NCBI GenBank assembly: GCA_023267275.1
Contig: JAHFNO010000011.1
Location: 1-43,337, forward strand
Direction: 5' to 3'
DNA length: 43,337 nucleotides
DNA from: Candidatus Nomurabacteria bacterium
Lineage (GTDB): Bacteria; Patescibacteriota; Minisyncoccia; Phycocordibacterales; UBA9973
The notes beneath the pieces were generated by a model that did no database searches, was not told the DNA's origin, and was given only the letters and a program-made list of their open reading frames with translations. The translations under genes and the position numbers were made by a program. Position 1 is the first letter of the stretch. The number at the start of each line of letters is the position of its first letter. Shown in pieces: positions 1 through 9,176 of the stretch.

Positions 1-865
1 AGATACCCCAGTAGTCCACGCCCTAAACGATGTTCTCTCGCTTTTCGGAGTATCGACCCTCTGAGAGGCTTAGCTAACGCGATAAGAGAACCGCCTGGGA
101 AGTACGATCGCAAGATTAAAACTCAAAGGAATAGACGGGGACTCGCACAAGCAGTGGATTATGTGGTTTAATTCGATGGTAACCGAAAAACCTCACCAAG
201 GTTAGAAATCCAAGTGAAGAATGCAGAAATGCAAACGTCCGCAAGGACTCTTGGACAGGTGATGCATGGCCGTCGTCAGCTCGTGGCTTGAGCTGTTCCC
301 TTAAGTGGGGAAACGAGCGCAACCCTCGTCGTGTGTTACAAGTGTCACGCGAGACCGCCCAGTACTTTGCACATAAATGCAAAGACTAGACGGGAGAGTT
401 ATGTTTATGACGACACCAAGTTGAACAAATAACAAAAAGTAGAAAGAAATATCAAAAGAGAATAACTCTTCAAATCAGTATTTGATTCATTTGTGAATAA
501 AGTACTGGGAGGAAGGAGAGGATGACGCCAGGTCAGCATGTCCCTTTGATACCTTGGGCTACACACATAATACAATCGTCACTACAGTAGGCTGCAATAC
601 CGTAAGGTGGAGCCAATCCTAAAAAGTGGCGTCAGTTCGGATAGAGGTCTGCAACTCGACCTCTTGAAGCTGGAATTGCTAGTAATCGCAGGTCAGCAAA
701 CTGCGGTGAATACGTTCTCGAGTCTTGTACTCACCGCCCGTCAACTCAAGGGAGCCGGTAGTACCCGAAATCTCCACATTTGTGGGGCCTACGGTAAGAT
801 CGGTGACAGGGAGTAAGTCGTAACAAGGCACGGGTAGCGGAAGCTGCTCGTGGATTACTTCAAAT
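1..865 (+). rRNA. rrs: 16S ribosomal RNA, 3' part (5' end outside window)
   Basis: AGATACCCCAGTAGTCCACGCC at start; GTCGTCAGCTCGTG-like, GGAGGAAGGAGAGGATGACG, GCTAGTAATCGCAGGTCAGCA and GTAACAAGG motifs. The 3' end is estimated from the GGAT of the 3' tail. Confidence 0.96.
369..498 (+). other. ~130-nt insertion/expansion inside the 16S helix-40 hairpin
   Basis: CCCAGTACTTT (358-368) and AAAGTACTGGG (499-509) are complementary and correspond to the short h40 hairpin in ordinary 16S. The intervening 130 nt has no 16S counterpart and includes the inverted pair AGAGTTAT/ATAACTCT. Confidence 0.8.
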
Positions 866-1118
866 TGAATTCTGTTTATCTTTTTCGCCTCGGCATGAAG
901 ATAAATTATGTCCTAAACCAAATACTTCGTATTTGGTCGGACGAGGAGTCGGTTTTTTGTGCCTCAATTGAGCACAAAAAGGTTTTCTCAATACCTACAA
1001 TGAGAGGACACTGGCTAAAACATTTGTTTACAAATGTTCGCCCGTCCGTCGTAAGACGGATGAGGGAAAGACCTAGAAAAATGGGCATGAACGGAACAAA
1101 ATAAAGTGTTGTACTCAA

Positions 1119-1157
1119 ACAAAAAACCATATCAAACGATATGGTTTTTTGTTTTGG
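1119..1157 (+). terminator. Rho-independent terminator downstream of 16S
   Basis: AAAAAACCATATCaaacGATATGGTTTTTTG. Confidence 0.8.
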
Positions 1158-1283
1158 TCTAAGTGCGCTATACCCGCACACTTACTTTTTGGATGCACCT
1201 GTGGTGCGGAGCTTTTGCTCTTTCCAAAAAGTAAGTGTGCGGGTATACTACGAGAGCATTATCAGTAATACATATATACATTT

Positions 1284-1934
1284 ATGAAAAACTATATTAA
1301 ACAATCCGTTATTATTCTTGCGACATTTGGTCTTTTTGTTACGCCAGTATTTGCGGAAACACAATCATTGTCGGTAAGTGTTCCTTTTCATTTTTCAAAA
1401 AATCTTGCACTCGGTTCAACTGGTGAAGATGTATTACAACTCCAGAAGATATTGAATGCGAACGCTGTTACACAAGTGGCAGCTACACCTCGTGCTGGTT
1501 CAAAAGATCATGAGACTTCTGCCTTTGGTCCAGCAACACAGGCCGCTGTAAAAGCATTTCAGAAAGCAAAAGGTCTTCCCGCAACAGGTTTTGTTGGTGC
1601 AATGACAATCAAAGCACTCAATGAAGCACTTGCAGCTGCACATCCAATGCTTCCAACAATTATTGGTGTGTCAGCTGATACAAGTGTTCCAAACTCAGTA
1701 ACGCTCACTGCAAAGTATGATGGTGGTGGAGAAAAGCCAACCGTTTGGTTTGCGTACGGAGTCAGTCCTTCATCCATGACACTTCTCTCAAAAGAAATAG
1801 TTTCAGACACTGTTGCTGGCTCAACACAAGTTACTATTTCAAATCTCACTGCAGGCGCTGGCTGTTATGCTGTAGCATATGCAAAAAATAGTGTCGGTAC
1901 TACTAAGAGTGACTGGGTACACTGCGATCGATAG
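1284..1934 (+). CDS. Secreted peptidoglycan-binding (PG_binding_1-like) protein
   Basis: Signal peptide; LALGSTGEDVLQLQKILN...FGPATQAAVKAFQKAKGLPATGFVGAMTIKALN is typical of PG_binding_1. Confidence 0.85.
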   Translation: MKNYIKQSVIILATFGLFVTPVFAETQSLSVSVPFHFSKNLALGSTGEDVLQLQKILNANAVTQVAATPRAGSKDHETSAFGPATQAAVKAFQKAKGLPATGFVGAMTIKALNEALAAAHPMLPTIIGVSADTSVPNSVTLTAKYDGGGEKPTVWFAYGVSPSSMTLLSKEIVSDTVAGSTQVTISNLTAGAGCYAVAYAKNSVGTTKSDWVHCDR

Positions 1935-1979
1935 AGTCAAAAGTTCATAAAGTTCATAAAGTTTATAAAGTTTATAAAG

Positions 1980-2021
1980 TCAAAAATCCTCGCATACGTT
2001 TTGTATGCGAGGATTTTTAAT
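1980..2021 (+). terminator. Rho-independent terminator
   Basis: AAAAATCCTCGCATACgttttGTATGCGAGGATTTTT. Confidence 0.85.
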
Positions 2022-2047
2022 ACAAAATACTGTATACTAATTCTCGT

Positions 2048-2545
2048 ATGAAAAAAATACCAAAATGGGTTGAAACAACTCTCTCTTTTGTTTTAATCGG
2101 AATGTTTCTCGTTGCATATCTCGTAGTGCATGTTCCACAAAAAAAACTTCCGCCACGTATTGTTTCACAAACAACAATAGCGACACCTGTATTTGTTCAT
2201 TCACTTACAATAGGGAAGACAAAATTGCAGGTGGCCTATGCGACGACTCCAACTGAACAAGAGCAAGGCCTCTCGGATACACCGAGCCTCGCGGAAAATC
2301 AAGGTATGCTCTTTATTTTTTCAACCCCAACCACGCCGTCGTTTTGGATGAAAGACATGCAGTATCCGCTCGACATTGTGTGGATTGATGCAAACAAAAA
2401 AGTAGTTGATATCACACGCGATTTGAGTCCGGCAACATTTCCCAAAACAGTAACGCCAAAATCGCCCACACAATATGTGCTTGAGGTGAATGCCGGATTT
2501 GCTGAAAAAAATAGTATTGCCGTCGGTGCCACCGTTTCGTTTTAA
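2048..2545 (+). CDS. DUF192 family protein
   Basis: TEQEQGLSDTPSLAENQGMLFIFSTPTTPSFWMKDMQYPLDIVWID matches the DUF192 pattern. Confidence 0.85.
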   Translation: MKKIPKWVETTLSFVLIGMFLVAYLVVHVPQKKLPPRIVSQTTIATPVFVHSLTIGKTKLQVAYATTPTEQEQGLSDTPSLAENQGMLFIFSTPTTPSFWMKDMQYPLDIVWIDANKKVVDITRDLSPATFPKTVTPKSPTQYVLEVNAGFAEKNSIAVGATVSF

Positions 2546-2597
2546 GAAAATAAGAAAACCAGCAAGGTCGGACCTTGCTGGTTTTTTGATTGAAAAA

Positions 2598-2915
2598 TTA
2601 AAGTACAATTTCTTTAAAATAGCTTGTTTTTTTAATTTCTTTACAAAAAGAAACACTAACATTTTTGTCCTTGGCATCTTGCTTTAGTTTTTCTGAAAAA
2701 CCGAAAAATAAGATGTCACCAAACAGGTTTTCAGGTACGGTTACACGATACATTCCGCGTATTCCGTTGTATGCAGTATCTTCGTAGAGTATGATTCCTG
2801 TAAATTCTATGCCGGAAAAAAGACTACTCAGAATCTGTTTTTCTTTCTCGCGTATTTTTTCCTTCGTGTGTATATCTTTTTCCATAGGAGTAGATTTAAA
2901 TGCGTTTTTAAGCAT
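2598..2915 (-). CDS. Hypothetical protein
   Basis: ORF 2598-3038; the internal Met at 2915 is preferred because the upstream part runs through a terminator at 2940-2979. Confidence 0.5.
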   Translation of the reverse strand: MLKNAFKSTPMEKDIHTKEKIREKEKQILSSLFSGIEFTGIILYEDTAYNGIRGMYRVTVPENLFGDILFFGFSEKLKQDAKDKNVSVSFCKEIKKTSYFKEIVL

Positions 2916-2939
2916 ACTAACACTCGAGTCTGGTCTAGG

Positions 2940-2979
2940 CAAACAATACCCGCCTCGGCTTAAGCCGAGGTGGGTATTG
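2940..2979 (-). terminator. Long inverted-repeat terminator of the 3013-4311 gene
   Basis: AACAATACCCGCCTCGGCTTAAGCCGAGGTGGGTATTGTT. Confidence 0.7.
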
Positions 2980-3012
2980 TTAATTGATTTTATGCTTTCT
3001 TGTTCTCGTGTT

Positions 3013-4311
3013 TTAATGATGCGCCGCTCCATGACCATGAGCGTCTTTGTTTTTTGATCGAGCGATACGGCGAGCGAGGAGAATGATGATGAGGATAATG
3101 ATGATAGTCATAAACCAGCCGAAGATTGTGGTAGGAAAGAATCCTGAACCAAGCGTAAATCCAGCAAGAATATTTTTTCGTGTTGCGTGATTGATTACGT
3201 AGGAGACAGCACTGTCGTGTGCTCCACTCGGCAATACATATTCGAGTGTGCCGTTGGTGACAAGTGTGTCACTGAGTGATGTATTTGGTCCAATGACTGT
3301 TTGAATAAACACAGAACCAGTTTGACCTGGAGCGAGTGTATTGAGGTCGATAGTTACGGTCGTAGGATTGAGAATTGTTCCTTGTGTTGTTTGTTTTATT
3401 TCAAATCCTTGTGGAAATACAACTGAAAGTTTAACTCCAGAAAGTTTTTTGTCGAGGCCGTTTGTATATGTCACTGTATATTCTGCAGTGTCACCAATAG
3501 AAACCATATCTGCTGGATTAGTAATAGAAAGACTTACTACTGACGCACTTGATGCTCCTCCGTTTGAAGAACTCGATGATGTATTTTTTGTTGTCGTAGA
3601 AGAATTGCTGGTAGAAGTGTTTCCGGTAGTTGTTGTTCCAGTATTGTTTGCATACGTTACTCCATTGTCAGCACTTGGTGTGTTGAAGATAGAAATATTT
3701 CCTTTGTAGATTGATTGTCCTACACGTACGATTGCTTGATAGTAGTAGGTAGTGTTTGGATCTACTTGGATTGTGTCATTGAACGGAAAATTTCCGGTAG
3801 GGGAAAGATATTTGTAGTCAGTCAATTTTTCAAGTTGTGAAGTTTTGCCATATGCGAAATACGCAACAAATGAATCAGTAGTATTGAGTACAAGTCCATT
3901 GAGGCGTGCAGTTGAAGAACCAATATTTGTTGCAGGATTGGTTATAACATTCGAACCATTGATGATGGTGATGTAGATTGTTGCTGGAGTACTTGATGAA
4001 CCACTACCATATCCAATGAGTGTGAATGGCATTGAGGCAGTGATTGGTCCCGCAGTGGTAAAATCGTTTGGTACGCGAAAAAGGTTTGGATTTGATGTTC
4101 CACCAGAAAGTGTTACATAGCTACAACCGATGGTAGACCAAGTAAAAACCGGATTGTCGCCACTTGCTATTGTGTTGTTTGGAGCAGACGAAGAAAAATT
4201 TGTAATGATACAGTTGCTTGTTTGCGCATGTGCAACTGAAAATACACCAAAACCAATAGGCGAGAGTGCGAATAAAAGACCCAAAACAGATAAAAGAGCT
4301 TTATTTTTCAT
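3013..4311 (-). CDS. Surface-exposed protein, Fn3/DUF11-like domain with C-terminal TM anchor
   Basis: Signal peptide; SLSITNPADMVSIGDTAEYTVTYTNGLDKKLSGVKLSVVFPQGFEI is DUF11-like; C-terminal TM followed by a basic tail. Confidence 0.75.
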   Translation of the reverse strand: MKNKALLSVLGLLFALSPIGFGVFSVAHAQTSNCIITNFSSSAPNNTIASGDNPVFTWSTIGCSYVTLSGGTSNPNLFRVPNDFTTAGPITASMPFTLIGYGSGSSSTPATIYITIINGSNVITNPATNIGSSTARLNGLVLNTTDSFVAYFAYGKTSQLEKLTDYKYLSPTGNFPFNDTIQVDPNTTYYYQAIVRVGQSIYKGNISIFNTPSADNGVTYANNTGTTTTGNTSTSNSSTTTKNTSSSSSNGGASSASVVSLSITNPADMVSIGDTAEYTVTYTNGLDKKLSGVKLSVVFPQGFEIKQTTQGTILNPTTVTIDLNTLAPGQTGSVFIQTVIGPNTSLSDTLVTNGTLEYVLPSGAHDSAVSYVINHATRKNILAGFTLGSGFFPTTIFGWFMTIIIILIIILLARRIARSKNKDAHGHGAAHH

Positions 4312-4408
4312 ATTTATATTATATCATACTTTAATAATAATGTAAAGGGTAATCCCGTCGAGAGGTAAAACCAATATATATCTGTATATATTGTATCAAA
4401 TCAAAAAG

Positions 4409-4437
4409 AAAAAGGCGCTCTTTTGAGCGCCTTTTTC
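4409..4437. terminator. Bidirectional terminator
   Basis: AAAAAGGCGCTCttttGAGCGCCTTTTTC. Confidence 0.75.
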
Positions 4438-4537
4438 ATAATGTCGAATCTTGTATCGATAAGCCGAATTCTGTACTCTTGCGAGTGACAATCATTTATC
4501 TGGGATTGCTGTTACCAACAACCTCTAGCGATTCTCC

Positions 4538-4594
4538 CTAAAACATCTTGTAAACAAGATGTTCGGGCGACCAATTGTAAACAATTGGTTTAGC
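4538..4594. repeat. Two-hairpin repeat copy 1, inside rnpB
   Basis: CTAAAACATCTTGtaaaCAAGATGTTCGGGCGACCAATTGtaaaCAATTGGTTTAG. Confidence 0.85.
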
Positions 4595-4681
4595 CCAAGC
4601 TTTCGCCTAAGGCACGATCTTGCATTCACGTAAGGATTTAGCCGTTTCATTCTTTGCTTCAATATATACAAAGATTTATCC

Positions 4682-4738
4682 CTAAAACATTTTGTGAACA
4701 AAATGTTCGGGCGACCAATTGTAAACAATTGGTTTAGC
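4682..4738. repeat. Two-hairpin repeat copy 2, inside rnpB
   Basis: CTAAAACATTTTGtgaaCAAAATGTTCGGGCGACCAATTGtaaaCAATTGGTTTAG. Confidence 0.85.
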
Positions 4739-4931
4739 CAGGGATACCATATCCTTTCGGAGTTTGGCGTCACTGCTCGCACCTCTATTGTTACCAACGA
4801 CGGGCGTTACCCGCTACGCGCTCCTTTCTTACGAAAGGGAATGTTCGGACTTTCCTCTGTGGTATATGCAAGCAAATATCACAGCGATTGTCTGATACAA
4901 GGACTTTCATAGTACCATTCATTTAAACACT

Positions 4932-4959
4932 TGACAAGCATATTCTATTTGCTATGATG
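4932..4959 (+). promoter_or_regulatory. Sigma70-type promoter candidate
   Basis: cTTGACAagcatattctatttgcTATGATgg. Confidence 0.5.
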
Positions 4960-5011
4960 GGTGTGTGAGTAATAAGCTCTAATAAATTATTACAACAAAT
5001 GCTTCGCAAAA

Positions 5012-5042
5012 CCCACCGCAAGGTGGGTTTTGTGTTTTTTTG
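5012..5042 (+). terminator. Terminator of a possible short transcript
   Basis: AAAACCCACCgcaaGGTGGGTTTTGTGTTTTTT. Confidence 0.6.
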
Positions 5043-5147
5043 GAGTAATTTTTTCTCCTCCTGTACCCAGGAGGAGAGGGTCGTACTCGAGACGAGGTGG
5101 TTCCTATTGTTTTTATGTTCATTGTTTTCATGTTATATTGTATATGT

Positions 5148-5284
5148 CGTTCACACACTTTGTGGTGGACGGCTCCACTCACATAAAGCATTTGTGTTGG
5201 AGTTTTGGACCCGCTCACCACAAATTGTGGGAGCACGACAAAAACAAAATCACCTCACTCAAAAAGTGAGGTGATTTTGTTTTT
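5148..5284 (+). ncRNA. Candidate structured RNA ending in a terminator
   Basis: TTTGTGGTG...CACCACAAA closing pair with internal GGCTCCA/TTGGAG-type pairing, then AAACAAAATCACCTCACTCaaaaaGTGAGGTGATTTTGTTTTT. Confidence 0.35.
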
Positions 5285-5728
5285 GTTATTTGTTTATGTA
5301 CTCGCAAATATTTTATTTATAGAAATATGTATTGCGACGCACAATTATTTTTATCATTCAGTAAATAAAAAAATAATTTTATACTTAAAAACTTTTTCAA
5401 AAAATATTTTTTATACATGGATCCTGAAATAAATTCAGGATAATTTTTATTTTTTCATTTAGTAAAATAAAAAAATAAAAATAAATTCCAAATTCATGGA
5501 CCCCGAATCGAGTTCGGGGCTCGTCACAAAAATTTTTTCAAAAATTTTCTTGTCGAGGTTTTCCACAGTTTTGATAAAAATGTATTGCTTGTGTGTTCAC
5601 TATGAGTGATAATTATTGCAGTAGCGTTTTAATTTATTTGCGAATTATTTTTTTGAAATTTTTTTCACAAAAATAATTCGCGCGGTCGGAATTGAAACGC
5701 CTCTTATAAATAATCAAAATAAAATTTT

Positions 5729-5800
5729 ATGGCAGCAAAGAAAAAGGCTAAGAAAGCAGCACCAAAAAAGAAGACAGCAGCAAAAAAGAAGCGTGCTTAA
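5729..5800 (+). CDS. 23-aa lysine/alanine-rich micro-protein
   Basis: MAAKKKAKKAAPKKKTAAKKKRA*, followed by terminator AAGCCCCACactGTGGGGCTTTTTT; below the ORF-track cutoff. Confidence 0.6.
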   Translation: MAAKKKAKKAAPKKKTAAKKKRA

Positions 5801-5825
5801 TATTTGATCGTTTCCACTTACGAGA

Positions 5826-5852
5826 GAAGCCCCACACTGTGGGGCTTTTTTC
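5826..5852 (+). terminator. Rho-independent terminator
   Basis: AAGCCCCACACTGTGGGGCTTTTTT. Confidence 0.8.
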
Positions 5853-5872
5853 GTGATTGTGTTTATGTTGTG

Positions 5873-5897
5873 TCATCCTGAATTTATTTCAGGATCT
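5873..5897. repeat. Intergenic palindromic repeat (TCATCCTGAA..TTCAGGATCT family)
   Basis: atcctgaatttatttcaggatct; related palindromes at 5416-5437 (ATCCTGAAATAAATTCAGGAT) and ~5499-5520 (GACCCCGAATCGAGTTCGGGG). Confidence 0.7.
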
Positions 5898-5993
5898 GGT
5901 TTTTGCATTTAAAAATAAGCCTAAACTTCAATTTTTATGGAGGTTGTTCAAAATAAAAACTCCCACGCGAGTGAGAGTTTTTCTGTGTTTTTA

Positions 5994-6551
5994 TTATTTT
6001 AACGACATCATTTCAGGGATTCGTGCTTCTTCGCTTTCAATAAACTGCAAAATGTTATGTTCGGTTAGCTTGATTACACAACCTTTCCACATTAAATTGC
6101 TGACATTGCTAAAAAGAGGAAAGTCATAGAATCCTATAACCCAACTATCTCCAGTGAAGTCCTCCTCAGTCGCAAACTTTTTTTCCATGAGAATGTTTTT
6201 GTTGCGATACTTTGTTCTGCCAAATTTTTCCGAGTAAATCCAGCGCTCGACAAAAATATTGAATATAAGTCCGGGGAAAGGATTTTCTCCTACATTCATA
6301 TTTGGGTATATATCGAAATATGGCCAGTCTGCTGGAACAAATGGAACGGAAAAAGAATAATCATTCAAGGTCGCATTTTTCCAGTCGAATGTACTTAAGG
6401 TTATCGCTTTTATCATGTCCTCAAATTTTTCTCTAGTCATTCCGTCGGCTTTTTCAACGAATGTATAGTTTTTACTTTCGAGTATAAATACCAAATCCAT
6501 TAAAATGGTAATTGCCTCCTTTGGATTTTCTGTACGCTTTATAAATTGCAT
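5994..6551 (-). CDS. Hypothetical protein
   Basis: Intact 185-aa ORF with plausible composition. Confidence 0.65.
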   Translation of the reverse strand: MQFIKRTENPKEAITILMDLVFILESKNYTFVEKADGMTREKFEDMIKAITLSTFDWKNATLNDYSFSVPFVPADWPYFDIYPNMNVGENPFPGLIFNIFVERWIYSEKFGRTKYRNKNILMEKKFATEEDFTGDSWVIGFYDFPLFSNVSNLMWKGCVIKLTEHNILQFIESEEARIPEMMSLK

Positions 6552-6665
6552 AGACCATGTTTTTTATAATTTTAGCAATAATTATTCATTTTGTCAATTT
6601 AGGGTTTTACTAACGCCTAAAGCCTAGTGCCTAAAGCCTGTCGGCGTGTTATAATCAACGCCGTT

Positions 6666-9158
6666 ATGGCTATATTTAAAGGACTTTTTGGAACGAGCAC
6701 GACTGCCTTTCTGAAGGAGGCTCGTCCTATAGTGGCTAAAATCAATTCTCTCGAAGAGGAGCTTAAAACCCTTGCCGATGAAGCATTTCCACAGCGAACG
6801 CTCCAGTTGAAAGAGCGTCTCGCCCAAGGCGAGACGCTCGACCAGATTTTGCCTGAGGCATTTGCGCTTGTGCGTGAAGCTTCACGTCGAACACTTGGTC
6901 AGCGTCATTATGATGTACAGCTTTTGGGAGGTATTGCGCTCCATCGTGGAAATATTGCTGAAATGCGCACAGGAGAAGGAAAAACATTGGTGGCAACATT
7001 GCCGACCTATTTGAATGCACTCACCGGAGCTGGTGTACACGTGGTAACAGTCAACGACTACCTCGCAAGACGTGATGGAGTGTGGATGGGGCAGGTGTAC
7101 CAATTTCTCGGACTCACACTCGGCGTTATCAATTCACAAAACACCTCATTCTTGTACGACCCAAGTCATACAGAAAAAGAAGCAGAACGCGATGCTGTTG
7201 CTGTATATAAAGTAGTGTATGATTTTTTGCGACCAGCTACTCGTCGTGAAGCATATGCTGCCGATATTACGTACGGAACAAACAACGAATACGGATTTGA
7301 TTATCTTCGCGACAATCTCGTAAATCGTGCAGAAGATATTGTGCAACGTCCGCACAATTATGCAGTGGTGGACGAAATCGACTCGATTCTTATTGACGAG
7401 GCACGTACTCCGCTCATTATTTCATCTGAAGCAGAAGAATCAGAAGATTTTTATCGCACCTTTGCTACGATTGCGACACAAATGAATCCGGAAGAAGATT
7501 TTACGGTAGATGAAAAGCGAAAAACGATTTCGCTCACTGATGCTGGAATTTCAAAAGCAGAAAAAACTCTCAATATAGACAATATATATACCGAGAAGGG
7601 AATCAAATATGTACATCATCTTGAAACCGCGGTTCGCGCGAAGGCTCTTTTCTTGCGCGATCGCGACTACGTGATCAAGGATGGGGAAATCATCATTGTT
7701 GATGCATTTACTGGACGTATGCAACCAGGACGTCGTTGGAACGAAGGGTTGCACCAGGCAATCGAAGCAAAAGAAGGAGTAAAAATTCAAAAAGAAACAC
7801 GCACTGCTGCATCTATTACATTCCAAAACTATTTCCGTTTCTACAAAAAACTTTCTGGAATGACGGGAACAGCGCGCACATCGGAAGAGGAATTTCGCAA
7901 AGTGTACGGACTTGATGTAATAGAAATTCCAACTCATCGCGAAATCAAACGTATCGATCACAACGATCTTATTTTTCAAACTGAAAAAGGAAAGTGGCAG
8001 GCAGTGGCGCGTACTGTGCGCGAGCGACATGAAAAAGGTCAGCCTGTACTTATCGGTACTATTTCAATCGAACGCAACGAATTGCTTTCGGCATATTTGC
8101 GCGAAGCGGGAGTGCCTCACACAGTACTCAATGCAAAAAATCACGAAAAGGAAGGTGAGCTTATTGCTCAAGCCGGAAAACGCGGTGCGGTGACTGTGGC
8201 CACAAACATGGCAGGTCGCGGTATCGACATTATTTTGGGCGGAGTGCCATCTTCTGATGATACAAGAGATGAGATTCGAGAATTGGGTGGTCTGTATGTG
8301 CTTGGAACAGAACGTCATGAAGCTCGCCGTATCGACAATCAGCTTCGTGGACGCGCAGGCCGTCAGGGCGACCCAGGAGAGACACAATTTTTCGTATCGC
8401 TTGAAGATGATCTCATGCGTGTCTTCGGTAGTGATCGCATCAAAGCTATGATGGGACGCTTTGGTATTCCAGAAGATGAGCCGATCGAAAATAGTCTTAT
8501 CAATAAATCGCTTGAAGGTGCACAGCGAAAAATTGAAGGATTCCATTTTGATGCACGTAAATACACGCTTGAATACGACAACGTGCTTTCCCACCAGCGT
8601 AATATTATTTATTCGCGCCGACGCACCATGCTCCTTGCGAAAAAAGAGGATGTAGAAAGTTATCTCTACAGTTTCCTTGGCGATGATGCATCACTACAGG
8701 CGCTTGTAAAAGAAAAGACTGCGATGATTGGCGATGAAGCATTTCTTGAAACGTTCCGTCGTATCGTATTGCATGTCACCGACTTGCTTTGGGTAGAACA
8801 TTTGGAAACGATGGAATATTTGCGTTCATCAGTAAATTTGCGCGCATACGGTGGCCGCGAACCACTCGTGGAATATCAGGGTGAAGGTTTGCGTCGATTC
8901 CGCGACATGGAATTTGCATTCCGTGCACAAGTGATTGAATTGCTCGGTACGATAAACCAACAAATCACGAGAGCACCAGAACAAGAAAACAATCAACCAG
9001 TCGCGTACAAGGCAACTCATGAAGAAGTACTTGGTACTGCGATAGCAAAAGAAACAAAGGTGATCGCACGTGAAGAAAATACCGTTCCAAAAGTCGGTAG
9101 AAATGATCCATGTCCATGCGGTAGTGGCAAAAAATACAAGCAGTGTCACGGGCAATAA
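6666..9158 (+). CDS. secA: Preprotein translocase subunit SecA
   Basis: [63 protein letters not shown]-terminal [17 protein letters not shown] zinc motif. Start set to MAIFKGLFG. Confidence 0.98.
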   Translation: MAIFKGLFGTSTTAFLKEARPIVAKINSLEEELKTLADEAFPQRTLQLKERLAQGETLDQILPEAFALVREASRRTLGQRHYDVQLLGGIALHRGNIAEMRTGEGKTLVATLPTYLNALTGAGVHVVTVNDYLARRDGVWMGQVYQFLGLTLGVINSQNTSFLYDPSHTEKEAERDAVAVYKVVYDFLRPATRREAYAADITYGTNNEYGFDYLRDNLVNRAEDIVQRPHNYAVVDEIDSILIDEARTPLIISSEAEESEDFYRTFATIATQMNPEEDFTVDEKRKTISLTDAGISKAEKTLNIDNIYTEKGIKYVHHLETAVRAKALFLRDRDYVIKDGEIIIVDAFTGRMQPGRRWNEGLHQAIEAKEGVKIQKETRTAASITFQNYFRFYKKLSGMTGTARTSEEEFRKVYGLDVIEIPTHREIKRIDHNDLIFQTEKGKWQAVARTVRERHEKGQPVLIGTISIERNELLSAYLREAGVPHTVLNAKNHEKEGELIAQAGKRGAVTVATNMAGRGIDIILGGVPSSDDTRDEIRELGGLYVLGTERHEARRIDNQLRGRAGRQGDPGETQFFVSLEDDLMRVFGSDRIKAMMGRFGIPEDEPIENSLINKSLEGAQRKIEGFHFDARKYTLEYDNVLSHQRNIIYSRRRTMLLAKKEDVESYLYSFLGDDASLQALVKEKTAMIGDEAFLETFRRIVLHVTDLLWVEHLETMEYLRSSVNLRAYGGREPLVEYQGEGLRRFRDMEFAFRAQVIELLGTINQQITRAPEQENNQPVAYKATHEEVLGTAIAKETKVIAREENTVPKVGRNDPCPCGSGKKYKQCHGQ

Positions 9159-9176
9159 GGCTTAAATTCAAAAAAT

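Larger units (their letters stand above)
4450..4901 (-). ncRNA. rnpB: RNase P RNA (bacterial type A-like)
   Basis: On the minus strand: ACAGAGGAAAGTCCGAACA near the 5' end, GGGTAACGCCCG, AGTGACGCC, ACAGAATTCGGCTTAT at the 3' end; P1 closing stem CTTGTATC/GATACAAG. Confidence 0.92.

Noticed and set aside
866-1160. 23S/5S rRNA or tRNA directly after 16S
   Set aside because: No 23S, 5S or tRNA motifs are visible; the region ends at a terminator. The 16S appears unlinked here.
906-1181. Antisense ORFs from the track over rRNA, rnpB, secA and other genes (for example 906-1181, 7551-8030, 8064-8594, 18313-18765, 21014-21433)
   Set aside because: They overlap strong features on the opposite strand, have implausible compositions and no recognisable motifs.
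4538-4738. Repeats in rnpB as a CRISPR-like array
   Set aside because: Only two units inside a recognisable RNase P RNA, with internally palindromic variable arms and no cas genes.
5569-5577. TTTTCCACA DnaA-box-like site as a chromosomal origin
   Set aside because: A single near-match in AT-rich DNA without dnaA/dnaN or a box cluster.
5416-5897. ATCCTGAA..TTCAGGAT palindromes as a new element
   Set aside because: This type of intergenic palindrome (translated as ..VILNLFQDL..) is widespread in bacteria; listed as a repeat only.
6613-6640. CCTAAAGCCTAGTGCCTAAAGCC strings (also at 11818-11850 and 14555-14580)
   Set aside because: Short, low-complexity intergenic repeats without structure or consistent context.
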